Source of the DNA: DATGKG01 sp963851325
GTDB lineage: Bacteria > Desulfobacterota > Binatia > Binatales > Binataceae
Direction of reading: 5' to 3'
Length of the DNA: 64,000 nt
Assembly (NCBI GenBank): GCA_963851325.1
Contig: CAWKOR010000001.1
Location: forward strand, 2,852,001 to 2,916,000
The notes beneath the pieces are model-generated. The model saw only the letters and a list, made by a program, of their open reading frames with translations, did no database searches and was not told where the DNA came from. The position numbers and the translations under genes were made by a program. Positions 1-12,811 of this stretch are shown here, one piece after another. Every line of letters starts with the position of its first letter. Position 1 is the stretch's first letter.

Positions 1-4520
<4,520 letters not shown>

Positions 4521-4587
4521 GCGGAGAGCGGAGGGCTATCGACAGATTTCGGGACCGGAGAGAATCGGTTTAGATGGGCGACTTTCA

Positions 4588-6036
4588 ATGGGCAAGATAA
4601 CGGGCTTCATGGAGATCAAGCGGGAAACGCCGTCGCGGCGGCCCGTCAAGGAGCGCCTGCAGGACTGGCGCGAGTATGACCTCAAGATGCCCGAGGACAA
4701 GCTTCGCGCGCAGGGGGCGCGATGCATGGATTGCGGGATCCCCTTCTGCCACAAGGGTTGCCCGCTCGGCAACATCATTCCTGATTGGAACGATCTGATT
4801 TATCGCGGGCGCTGGAAGGAAGCGATCGACCGCCTCCATTCGACCAATAATTTTCCCGAGTTCACCGGCCGCGTGTGTCCGGCGCCATGCGAGGAAGCAT
4901 GCGTGCTGAACATCAACAACGATCCCGTCACCATCAAGCTGATCGAGAAGAACATCATCGATCACGCGTGGGCGGAGGGCTGGGTGACGCCGCAACCCGC
5001 GCCTCGCGCGACCGGCAAGCGCGTCGCGGTGGTCGGCTCGGGGCCCGCGGGCCTCGCGTGCGCGCAGCAACTGGCGCGAGCTGGTCATGCGGTCACGCTG
5101 TACGAGCGATCGGATCGCGTCGGCGGGCTGCTGTCGTACGGCATCCCGGACTTCAAGATGGAGAAGCATCTGGTCCATCGGCGGGTCGAGCAGATGAAGG
5201 CTGAGGGCGTCGAGTTCGTCACCAGCTGCCGCGTCGGCATCGACATACACGCCGATGACATGCGCGCGAAGTTCGACGCGATCGCGCTCACCATGGGCGC
5301 GACCAAGCCGCGCGATCTTCCGATTCCCGGGCGCGAGCTGAAGGGCATCCACTTCGCGATGGAGTTCCTGCCGCAGCAGAACAAGCGCAACCAGGGCGAC
5401 ATTATTCCCGAAGACATCTTCATCAGCGCGAAGGGCAAGCGCGTGGTGATCCTGGGCGGCGGCGACACCGGCTCCGACTGCCTCGGAACCTCGAATCGGC
5501 AGGGCGCCATCAGCGTGCATCAGTATGAGCTGCTGCCGATGCCGCCGGAGTCGCGCACCCTCGAGATGCCGTGGCCGGACTGGCCGATGATCCTGCGCAC
5601 CTCGACCTCGCACGAGGAAGGAGTGAATCGCGACTGGAGCATCAACACCAAAAAGTTCTCCGGCCACAACGGGCATGTGACGAAGCTCCACGGCATCCGG
5701 CTCAATTGGCAGAAAGCGAGCGACGGCCGCATGGCGATGGAGGAAATTCCCGGCAGCGACTTCGAGCTCGATTGCGACCTGGTGCTGCTCGCGCTCGGCT
5801 TCCTCGGGCCGGAGCCGGACGGAATCATTTCGCAGCTCGGCCTCAAGCTCGATCCTCGCAGCAACGTGCTATGCGACAATTATCAGTCGAGCGTGCCGGG
5901 CGTCTTCGCGGCAGGCGACACGCGGCGCGGGCAATCGCTGGTGGTGTGGGCGATTTGGGAAGGCCGCGAATGCGCGCGCGCCGTCGACGCCTACCTGATG
6001 GGCGAATCGTTCCTGCCCGCGAGCCCCGAACTGTAG
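4588..6036 (+). CDS. gltD: Glutamate synthase (NADPH) small subunit
   Basis: Beta subunit of GOGAT, which passes electrons from NADPH through FAD and 4Fe-4S clusters to GltB. The protein is 482 aa, the normal length. The N-terminal cluster domain has both cysteine groups, CMDCGIPFCHKGC (about residue 47 on) and CPAPCEEAC (about 95 on). An FAD Rossmann motif (VVGSGPAGLACA) starts near residue 147, and a second nucleotide-binding motif (VILGGGDTGSDC) near 290 binds NADPH. The start at 4588 gives the family N-terminus MGKITGFMEI. An ATG at 4574 is in another frame. It lies 67 bp downstream of gltB in the same direction. Confidence 0.97.
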   Translation: MGKITGFMEIKRETPSRRPVKERLQDWREYDLKMPEDKLRAQGARCMDCGIPFCHKGCPLGNIIPDWNDLIYRGRWKEAIDRLHSTNNFPEFTGRVCPAPCEEACVLNINNDPVTIKLIEKNIIDHAWAEGWVTPQPAPRATGKRVAVVGSGPAGLACAQQLARAGHAVTLYERSDRVGGLLSYGIPDFKMEKHLVHRRVEQMKAEGVEFVTSCRVGIDIHADDMRAKFDAIALTMGATKPRDLPIPGRELKGIHFAMEFLPQQNKRNQGDIIPEDIFISAKGKRVVILGGGDTGSDCLGTSNRQGAISVHQYELLPMPPESRTLEMPWPDWPMILRTSTSHEEGVNRDWSINTKKFSGHNGHVTKLHGIRLNWQKASDGRMAMEEIPGSDFELDCDLVLLALGFLGPEPDGIISQLGLKLDPRSNVLCDNYQSSVPGVFAAGDTRRGQSLVVWAIWEGRECARAVDAYLMGESFLPASPEL

Positions 6037-6048
6037 CGGCTTCGCATC

Positions 6049-6678
6049 GTGCTGCGGCTCTACGACTATCTGCCCTCCGGCAACGGCTACAAAGTCCGGC
6101 TGCTGCTGACGCAGCTTCAGATTCCGTTCGAGCTCATCGAACGCGACATCATGAAGGGCGAGACGCGCACCGCGGAGTTCCTCGCGAAGTTTCCCAATGG
6201 CAGGATTCCCGCGATCGAGTTCGACGACGGCAAGTTACTATTCGAGTCGAATGCCGTCATTAGCTACTTCGCGGAGAATACTCAGTTCATTCCGCAAAGT
6301 AGATTTGAACGCGCGCAGGTTCTGCAATGGCTATTCTTCGAGCAGTATAGTCACGAACCTTATATAGCCAGTGTGCGATTCCTCGTGCACATCGGACCGG
6401 AGGCCGCGGATCCTCGCCGCGCGATGCTCGACGTGATGATTCGCCGCGGCTACGACGCGCTCGACGTGATGGAGAAGCATCTCGCGTCGCGCGAGTGGTT
6501 CGTCGGCAATAGCTACTCGATCGCCGACATCGCACTGTATGCATACACGCACGTCGCCGATGAAGGCGGCTTCGATCTCGGCAAGTATCCCTCGATTCGC
6601 GGATGGCTGCAGCGCGTGAAATCGCAGCCGCGACACATCGCGATCACCGAGCGCGCGGGCTCAGCGGCGAAGGCCTAG
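6049..6678 (+). CDS. Glutathione S-transferase family protein
   Basis: 209-aa cytosolic GST-fold protein. The N-terminal thioredoxin-like domain begins MLRLYDYLPSGNGYKVRLLL, with a Ser/Asn pair where GSTs place the catalytic hydroxyl. The glutathione-site segments are NGRIPAIEFDDG and FESNAVISYFAE. The C-terminal helical domain contains NSYSIADIALYAYTH, the conserved GST capping motif with its Asp. The start is GTG at 6049, 12 bp after gltD, so co-transcription is likely. It converges on the DsbA-like gene and overlaps its 3' end by 18 bp. The substrate cannot be inferred. Confidence 0.9.
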   Translation: MLRLYDYLPSGNGYKVRLLLTQLQIPFELIERDIMKGETRTAEFLAKFPNGRIPAIEFDDGKLLFESNAVISYFAENTQFIPQSRFERAQVLQWLFFEQYSHEPYIASVRFLVHIGPEAADPRRAMLDVMIRRGYDALDVMEKHLASREWFVGNSYSIADIALYAYTHVADEGGFDLGKYPSIRGWLQRVKSQPRHIAITERAGSAAKA

Positions 6679-7263
6679 CGCGTCGAGCTTTTTGATCATC
6701 CACTCGACCCGATCCTCACCCCAGAACGGCTCGCCATCCACCATGAAGAAGGGAACCCCGAAGACCTGATCGCCCACCGCTTCCTCGAAGCAGCGATCCA
6801 GATCCGCGCGCGCGTCCTGCTCGACGTAGCGGTGAAATTCGCCGGTGTCGAGGCCAACCTCGGTCAGCAGGCCATCGATCGCGTCGGGCTTCTCGACGTC
6901 GAGTTCGTGCTTCCAGAAGCGCTCAAACACGCGGTCGGAGTAGGGGATGAAGCGATCGTGCTTCGCGGCGTATTGTCCGCCGTAGAACGCGAGGCGGCAC
7001 GAGATGATCTTTTTTGGCGGATAGATGATGAGGTCGCGTTCCTTCGCGATGCGCCTCGCGTCCAGGTAGAGATAGCGCACCTTGCGCCGCTCGACCGCCG
7101 GATCATTGAGGTTGCCGTAGGTCTTGTAGATGTTTACCCCATACGGAATGAAGCGGATCTTGACGCGATGGGTTCGCTGCAGATCGCGCGCCGGCGCCCA
7201 CGCCAGGTAGGTGAACGGGCTGGTGTACGCGAAGTAGAATTTGATTACGAGATCGCTGTTCAT
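6661..7263 (-). CDS. DsbA-family / 2-hydroxychromene-2-carboxylate isomerase-like protein
   Basis: 200-aa protein of the HCCA isomerase/kappa-GST branch of the thioredoxin superfamily. The N-terminus VIKFYFAYTSPFTYLAW has the Ser-Pro pair that replaces the CxxC of true disulfide oxidoreductases. The C-terminal half has GVPFFMVDGEPFWGEDR, the conserved cis-Pro/substrate segment of the family. The ATG at 7263 is two bases past the glcF stop, so it is the last gene of the glcDEF operon, and the frame reads on further upstream only in antisense to glcF. Such proteins act in aromatic degradation or as glutathione-dependent isomerases. A role in glycolate metabolism is suggested only by position. 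Confidence 0.85.
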   Translation of the reverse strand: MNSDLVIKFYFAYTSPFTYLAWAPARDLQRTHRVKIRFIPYGVNIYKTYGNLNDPAVERRKVRYLYLDARRIAKERDLIIYPPKKIISCRLAFYGGQYAAKHDRFIPYSDRVFERFWKHELDVEKPDAIDGLLTEVGLDTGEFHRYVEQDARADLDRCFEEAVGDQVFGVPFFMVDGEPFWGEDRVEWMIKKLDALGLRR

Positions 7264-7265
7264 CG

Positions 7266-8543
7266 TCAGTAATCGTCGGATAATGCGAGCGCGAGAAAAT
7301 CCGCGAGGTGAATCACTCTGACCGGCGCGCCGCGCCGCTTGAGTTCGGCGGCGATCTGAAATTCGCAGCCCGGATTCGACAGCACCACGTAATCGGCGCC
7401 AGTCGCGATAATGTTGTCCGCCTTCCGCTTCGCGAGTGCGCGCGCCATTTCCGGCTCGGTCAGGTTGTAACTTCCCGCGGAGCCACAGCAGAGATCCGCC
7501 TCGGCGAGATCGATGAGGCGCACGCCCGGGATCGAGCGCAGGAGCTTGCGCGGATTGTCGCGCACCCCGAGCCCATGCACCAGGTGACATGCATCGTGAT
7601 AGGTGACGCTGCATTCCAGCCGGCGGAATCGAGGCATCCGCTCGAGCAGTAGCGCGCTGAGGTCGCGCACCTTCGACTGGATCGCGAGGGCGTCCTTGGC
7701 GGCAGCGTCGCGCTTCAGGATCGCGCCGTACTCGGCGATCGCAGTCGAGCATCCCGAGGCCGCCGAAACGATCGCATCGGGTGCGAGTTCTTTGAGTGCG
7801 CGAACGTTCGCGCTTGCGAATGCGATCGCGCGCGCGTCGTTGCCGGCGTGCAAATCCAGCGCGCCGCAACACACAGTCGCGGGCATCCGCACGACACGAT
7901 ATCCGGCAGCCGCCAGGAGCCGCTCGCCGTTGCGGTTTTCCGAAGCGGCTAGGACCTGCGCGACGCATCCATGATGCACCACCACGCTGGGTGCGTCGGT
8001 CGCGACATTCGCGGAATTCGCAACCGTGGAATTTCCGCGACGAACCAACGGCGGAAGCAGTTCCACCCACTCCCGCAACGACTTCGGCAGGATCACTTCG
8101 ATCGCGCCGCGCAGATGAAGGCGCTCGGCGAGGGCCAGCGGCGCAAGCATCGCGCGCAGACGATTCGGGTACGGAAAGATTGCACTGATGAGCGCGCGCT
8201 TCACCCGTTCCAGCAGCCCGCGCTGATGATGATGCTCCACGTATGCGCGCGCATCCTCGATGAGCCGGCCGTAGTGCACGCCCGAGGGACACGCGGTCTC
8301 GCAGCCGCGGCACCCGAGGCACAAATCGAGATGGCGGACCGCGTCGCTGTCGAGTTCGAGGCGGCCTTCGGCGAGCGACTTCATCAGATAGATGCGGCCG
8401 CGCGGCGAATCCATCTCGGCCCGCGTGACGGCGTAAGTCGGGCATGCCTCGAGGCACAGCCCGCAATGGACGCAGTCGAACAGCAGATCGTAATCCACGA
8501 CCTGCCGCATCGGCTGCGCGGGAGCGGTGCCGAGTTCGGCCAT
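7266..8543 (-). CDS. glcF: Glycolate oxidase iron-sulfur subunit
   Basis: 425-aa Fe-S subunit of glycolate dehydrogenase (GlcDEF), which moves electrons from glycolate oxidation to the quinone pool. Two ferredoxin-type motifs are present near the N-terminus, CVHCGLCLEACP (about residues 24-35) and CLGCRGCETACP (about 74-85). Two CCG-domain motifs follow (CCGALDLHAG and CCGSAGSYN), the pattern of this heterodisulfide-reductase-like family. The ATG at 8543 shares one base with the glcE stop (TGATG), which indicates translational coupling. A longer frame to 8825 would run antisense-like through glcE and is rejected. Confidence 0.95.
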   Translation of the reverse strand: MAELGTAPAQPMRQVVDYDLLFDCVHCGLCLEACPTYAVTRAEMDSPRGRIYLMKSLAEGRLELDSDAVRHLDLCLGCRGCETACPSGVHYGRLIEDARAYVEHHHQRGLLERVKRALISAIFPYPNRLRAMLAPLALAERLHLRGAIEVILPKSLREWVELLPPLVRRGNSTVANSANVATDAPSVVVHHGCVAQVLAASENRNGERLLAAAGYRVVRMPATVCCGALDLHAGNDARAIAFASANVRALKELAPDAIVSAASGCSTAIAEYGAILKRDAAAKDALAIQSKVRDLSALLLERMPRFRRLECSVTYHDACHLVHGLGVRDNPRKLLRSIPGVRLIDLAEADLCCGSAGSYNLTEPEMARALAKRKADNIIATGADYVVLSNPGCEFQIAAELKRRGAPVRVIHLADFLALALSDDY

Positions 8544-9730
8544 CAGAGGCCTCCCACGAAGCATTCGGGATTGAAAACGCCCGCCGGATCGAAGGTGGCC
8601 TTGAGCCGCTGCATCAGCTTGAAGGCGCCGGAATTGGGAGCATCGAAGAACTCGATCTGCGATCGGATCGATGCGGGCGCCGACAAGACGCGCAGATGGC
8701 CGCGCGCCGAATGCGCAACCTCGCGCCATCGCGCGACGACGGCGGGGTCGTTCGAATGCGTGGACAACTCTACGATTCCCGATCCGACGTGCGCGACGAA
8801 CTCCGCCGACGATGCGCGAGCGCATCGCGCGAGCTCATTCGGCAACACCGTCATGCGCGCCGTGATGCCGTCGGGAAAATTGAGGTCACGCAGCGAGGAA
8901 TAAAGTTCGAGCGCGTGACTATGGTCGAGCATTTCCAAGCCCGGGAGAGTACTGGCGATCCGATGCGCCTGGTACTCGAGTTCCGAGGAAATACCGGCGA
9001 AACCCGCGAGCACGATCGATCGAACCGAGGTGCCGAGCGCGGCGCTGATGCCTCGGCTTGCGACCTCGAGGTGAATCAGCGGAATCTGATCGTGAAGTGT
9101 CGACGCCGCGGCGAACGCCGCATCCGCATCAGGAAACGCGGCGACCGCGAGCGTGTAATTTTCCGGGATCGGGCGCACCTTGAACGTTGCTTCGGTTACG
9201 ATGCCGAGCGTCCCGAAGGAACCGGTCATCACCTTCATCAGATCGTAGCCGGCGACATTCTTGACCACGCGCCCGCCCGCGCGAACGACGCGGCCTCCAT
9301 GGCCGACGAACTGAATTCCAATCAGGAGATCGCGCGCGGTCCCTTCCGAGAGCCGCAGCGGTCCCGCATGCGCCGCCGCGATGAGCGAGCCGAGCGTCGT
9401 CGCATCCGGATCGCACGGGTCGACTGGAAGCCGCTGCCCCGGCGCCGCGAGCTTCGCATTCAAAGCGCCGACGGTGAGGCCGACCTCGGCGACGACCGTC
9501 ATATCCTCCGGCTCGTAGGCGACGATCTTCGTCATCCGCTTAAGTGAGATTCCGATCCGCGCCGGATGGCGTCTGATCTGCGACAGGGTGCGCGCCGCGC
9601 CAATCGGCGCGATGCTGATTCCGTCGGTCTCGCACTTGCGCACGAGGTCGGCGATCTCGTCAACGCTCCCCGGCTCCACGATCGTTTCAACCGCGCCGAT
9701 CGCGCCGGCGTCTTCGAGCACTGCACTCAC
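8543..9730 (-). CDS. glcE: Glycolate oxidase FAD-binding subunit
   Basis: About 395-aa FAD-binding PCMH-fold protein, a shorter relative of GlcD and second flavoprotein subunit of glycolate dehydrogenase. Typical segments are APIGAARTLSQ, VDPCDPDATTLGSLIAAAHAGPLR and GGRVVKNVAGYDLMKVMTGSFGTLGIVTE. The start is ambiguous. The GTG at 9730 overlaps the glcD stop as GTGA, a common coupling arrangement, and is preferred. A GTG at 9769 would add 13 residues and overlap glcD by 43 bp. It lies between glcD and glcF in one operon. Confidence 0.93.
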   Translation of the reverse strand: MSAVLEDAGAIGAVETIVEPGSVDEIADLVRKCETDGISIAPIGAARTLSQIRRHPARIGISLKRMTKIVAYEPEDMTVVAEVGLTVGALNAKLAAPGQRLPVDPCDPDATTLGSLIAAAHAGPLRLSEGTARDLLIGIQFVGHGGRVVRAGGRVVKNVAGYDLMKVMTGSFGTLGIVTEATFKVRPIPENYTLAVAAFPDADAAFAAASTLHDQIPLIHLEVASRGISAALGTSVRSIVLAGFAGISSELEYQAHRIASTLPGLEMLDHSHALELYSSLRDLNFPDGITARMTVLPNELARCARASSAEFVAHVGSGIVELSTHSNDPAVVARWREVAHSARGHLRVLSAPASIRSQIEFFDAPNSGAFKLMQRLKATFDPAGVFNPECFVGGL

Positions 9731-11181
9731 AGAGGAACTTGCCTTCGAGGCGAGCTGACTTCGACGCACGCACCGGGAGTAGGAATCACTTTGCGCGGAT
9801 TCGATCGCCCGTTCGGATCGAATACGCGGCGCAACTCGGTCATCGCGATCAAATCATCGGGCGAGAACAGCAGCGGCATCTCGCCCATCTTCTCGACGCC
9901 GATGCCGTGCTCGCCGGTAAGGCTGCCGCCCATCTCGACGCATGCGGTGAGGATTTCGCGTCCGGCTTCGATCGCATGCCGCACCTGCTCCGGTTGGCGC
10001 TCATCATAAAGCACGATCGGATGGATGTTGCCGTCGCCCGCGTGAAAGACGTTTCCGATCGCGAGGCCGTGCCGCGCGCTGACCGCGTTAATGACGCGCA
10101 GAATGTCCGGCAGCCGGGTCCGTGGCACCACTCCGTCCTGGGTCGCATAATTCGGCGCGAGCCTGCCGACGGCTCCGAAAGCCCGTTTGCGCGCTTTCCA
10201 CAGCAGCGCGCGCTCGGCCTCGTCGCGCGCGAGCTTGGCATCGCTCACCCGGCATTGGCGCATCAGATCGATGGCCGCCGCCGCCCGTTCGTTGAGGCCG
10301 ACTTCGAGGCCATCCAACTCTACAATCAGTACAGCTCCGGCATCGGGAGAAAATCCGACGTGGAAAGCCGCTTCGACCGCTTTCAGGATCAGCCGATCCA
10401 TCATCTCGATTGCGCCCGGGATCATTCCCGACGCGATGATCTTCGAAACCGCGGCGGTCGCGTCCTCGACGTCGGCAAAGGTCGCGAGGATGGTGCGATG
10501 CCCCTCCGGCTCGCGCATCAGCCGCAGCGTCGCCGCGGTGACCATCCCGCAGGTGCCCTCGGATCCCACCACGGCGCCGACCAGGTCATAGCCGCAGCGC
10601 TCGTCGGCCGGGCCGCCGAGCGCGACCACCTCGCCGTCGGCGAGCACCAGCTCGAGGCCGAGTACGTGATTGGTGGTGACGCCGTATTTCAGGGTATGCG
10701 GACCGCCGGAATTTTCCGCGATGTTGCCTCCGATAGTACACGCCATCTGCGAGGACGGGTCGGGTGGATAGAAATAGCTATTCGCCTTTACCGCATTAGT
10801 CACATGAAGATTGACTACTCCGCTTTGCACTTCGACGCGGCGATTAGCCAGATCGATAGTCAGTATGCGATTCATCTTCGAGGTGCAGATCATCACCGGC
10901 GCGGTCGCGAGCGCGCCGCCCGAAAGCCCGGTCCCCGCTCCGCGCGGCACGAACGGAATGCCGCGGCGATCGAGCGCGCGCAGCACCGCGCTGACCTCGG
11001 CGGTGGAATGCGGCATGACCAGCACCTCGGGAGCGTTGCGCTCGATGGTCCAGCCGTCGCACTCGTAAACCTTGAGCTCGCTGACGCGCGACACGATCGC
11101 GTCAGCGCCGACGATGGCGCGCAGCTCGTGCGCGACGCTGGCATCGAGGCTGGTGTGCGGCGCGGTTCCGTTCCCTTCCAT
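9727..11181 (-). CDS. glcD: Glycolate oxidase subunit, FAD-linked
   Basis: 484-aa catalytic flavoprotein of glycolate dehydrogenase (glycolate to glyoxylate), of the D-lactate/glycolate/VAO family. The FAD-binding PCMH domain has PRGAGTGLSGG (about residues 79-89) and the long SQMACTIGGNIAENSGGPHTLKYGVT-type segment near 145-170. The C-terminal FAD-oxidase domain contains GNVFHAGDGNIHP and GSLTGEHGIGVEKM, the substrate-side His motifs. It is the first gene of glcD-glcE-glcF-(HCCA isomerase-like) and is divergent from the aminotransferase at 11333 that would use its product. Confidence 0.95.
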   Translation of the reverse strand: MEGNGTAPHTSLDASVAHELRAIVGADAIVSRVSELKVYECDGWTIERNAPEVLVMPHSTAEVSAVLRALDRRGIPFVPRGAGTGLSGGALATAPVMICTSKMNRILTIDLANRRVEVQSGVVNLHVTNAVKANSYFYPPDPSSQMACTIGGNIAENSGGPHTLKYGVTTNHVLGLELVLADGEVVALGGPADERCGYDLVGAVVGSEGTCGMVTAATLRLMREPEGHRTILATFADVEDATAAVSKIIASGMIPGAIEMMDRLILKAVEAAFHVGFSPDAGAVLIVELDGLEVGLNERAAAAIDLMRQCRVSDAKLARDEAERALLWKARKRAFGAVGRLAPNYATQDGVVPRTRLPDILRVINAVSARHGLAIGNVFHAGDGNIHPIVLYDERQPEQVRHAIEAGREILTACVEMGGSLTGEHGIGVEKMGEMPLLFSPDDLIAMTELRRVFDPNGRSNPRKVIPTPGACVEVSSPRRQVPL

Positions 11182-11332
11182 AGATAAGACTCTCGGCTTC
11201 CGACTCTAGCATGCGTGGCGCGCGCTACGGAGCCGCGCGTGAGCGATGTTCGCCGAATCGAGCGGTTTAATGCGCTCGCGATGCTGGATAATATGGTGGA
11301 CTCGATTTCGCAACGGAAAAGAGGTTCGACCC
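11182..11332. promoter_or_regulatory. Divergent promoter region between glcD and aminotransferase
   Basis: About 150 bp separates the glcD ATG (11181, leftward) from the proposed aminotransferase start (TTG 11333, rightward). It must hold both promoters because the transcripts diverge. I see no convincing paired -35/-10 box. A GAGG at 11321-11324 lies 8 nt before the TTG and is the likely ribosome binding site. Confidence 0.4.
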
Positions 11333-12550
11333 TTGGCAACTTCGGCAAATTCCTTCCCCGAACTGAAGCCGCCCGCGCGCGTGCTGCTCGGACCCGGCCC
11401 CTCCAATGTGCATCCGCGCGTGATGAAGGCCATGCTGTCCCCGGTGCTCGGCCATCTCGATCCCGATTTCGTCGGCATCATGGAGGACATCAAGAAGCTG
11501 CTGCGCCTGGTGTTCCGGACCTCCAACGAGATCACGTTTCCGGTCTCGGGCACCGGCTCGGCCGGGATGGAATGCGTGATGGCGAACCTTATCGAGGAGG
11601 GCGACGACGTGGTAGTCGGCGTCAACGGCGCGTTCGGCGGCCGCCTCGCCGAGGTCGCGGGCCGCCTGGGCGCGAAGGTGCACAAGGTCGAGTCCGAATG
11701 GGGACGCATCATCGAGCCGGACCAAATCGCGCAGGCGCTTTCGAAGATCGCCAACCCCAAGCTGGTCGCGATCGTCCACGCCGAAACCTCGACCGGCATC
11801 CATCAGCCGTTGAATGAAATCGCGCAGATGACGCGTCGCAGCGGCGCGCTGTTGGCCGTCGATGGAGTCACTTCGCTGGGATGCGTGCCGCTCGAGATCG
11901 ACGCATGGGGCATCGACGCCTGCTACAGCTGTACGCAGAAGGGCATCGGTGCGCCGCCGGGACTTTCGCCGGTGACCTTCAGTCCGCGCGCAATGGAGGC
12001 GGTGCATAAGCGCAAGACCAAGTGTCGCTCATGGTACCTCGACGTCGGCCTCATCGAGCAGTACTGGGGACCCGATCGCCTCTACCATCACACCGCGCCG
12101 ATCACGATGAACTACGCGATCTACGAAGCGCTGCGCATCGTGGTCGAGGAGGGACTGGAGGCGCGCTTCGAGCGGCACATCGCCAACGCGACCGCGCTGG
12201 TCGCCGGGCTCAAGGCGATGGGCATCGCGATGGCCGCGCAGGAGGGCCATCGGCTGCCGCAACTCACCGCGATCACGATCCCCGACGGCATCAAGGACGC
12301 GAAGGTGCGCGAGCGCCTGCTCAAGCTTTTCAGCATCGAGATCGGCGCCGGCCTGGGTGTGTTCAAGGGCAAGGTCTGGCGCATCGGCTTGATGGGCGAG
12401 GGCTCGCGGCGCGAGAACGTGATGCTGGTGCTCAACGCGCTCGAGGAGATCCTCGGCTCGATGGGGATGGAGCTGTCGCGCGGTCGCGCGCTATCGGCCG
12501 CCGACAAGGCCTACGAATCGATGGGGCTGGGGGCGGGCGAGCCGCGATAA
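11333..12550 (+). CDS. Alanine/serine--glyoxylate aminotransferase family protein
   Basis: PLP-dependent class V aminotransferase, about 405 aa, of the AGXT/serine-pyruvate aminotransferase type. The N-terminus LLGPGPSNVHPRV is diagnostic of the AGT group. The PLP site shows VDGVTSLG (Asp177) and the Schiff-base Lys203 in SCTQKGIGAPPG. GEGSRRENV near the end fits the family. I prefer the TTG at 11333 because GAGG lies 8 nt upstream and the protein then begins just before the conserved region. An ATG at 11246 would add 29 unconserved residues. Divergent to glcDEF, it probably aminates the glyoxylate made there to glycine. Confidence 0.9.
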   Translation: MATSANSFPELKPPARVLLGPGPSNVHPRVMKAMLSPVLGHLDPDFVGIMEDIKKLLRLVFRTSNEITFPVSGTGSAGMECVMANLIEEGDDVVVGVNGAFGGRLAEVAGRLGAKVHKVESEWGRIIEPDQIAQALSKIANPKLVAIVHAETSTGIHQPLNEIAQMTRRSGALLAVDGVTSLGCVPLEIDAWGIDACYSCTQKGIGAPPGLSPVTFSPRAMEAVHKRKTKCRSWYLDVGLIEQYWGPDRLYHHTAPITMNYAIYEALRIVVEEGLEARFERHIANATALVAGLKAMGIAMAAQEGHRLPQLTAITIPDGIKDAKVRERLLKLFSIEIGAGLGVFKGKVWRIGLMGEGSRRENVMLVLNALEEILGSMGMELSRGRALSAADKAYESMGLGAGEPR

Positions 12551-12811
12551 ATCACTTCTCTCACTTCATCGTTGCACTTAGGATGTCACCCAGCTTGGGC
12601 GGCTCGATTCGGCCTGTTCCGAGCAGAAGCTGCAAGATGTAGTGATTTCCTACAGACTGTATTTGCTTGATTTGGTCTTATAGACGCTAAAGATGCGGCA
12701 CTAGACGGGGCATTGCAGCTTTAGCTTGTAGCAAAGCGGTCAAGTCACTAATGTCTCGGCTCCAATGGCATCGCGTCGCCCTGAAATTTTTTCTCGGGGG
12801 AAACAATCGGG

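Noticed and set aside
6661..8466. A 601-codon frame joining an Arg-rich stretch to the DsbA-like protein.
   Set aside because: The first two-thirds are an out-of-frame reading of glcF. The real protein starts at ATG 7263, two bases after the glcF stop.
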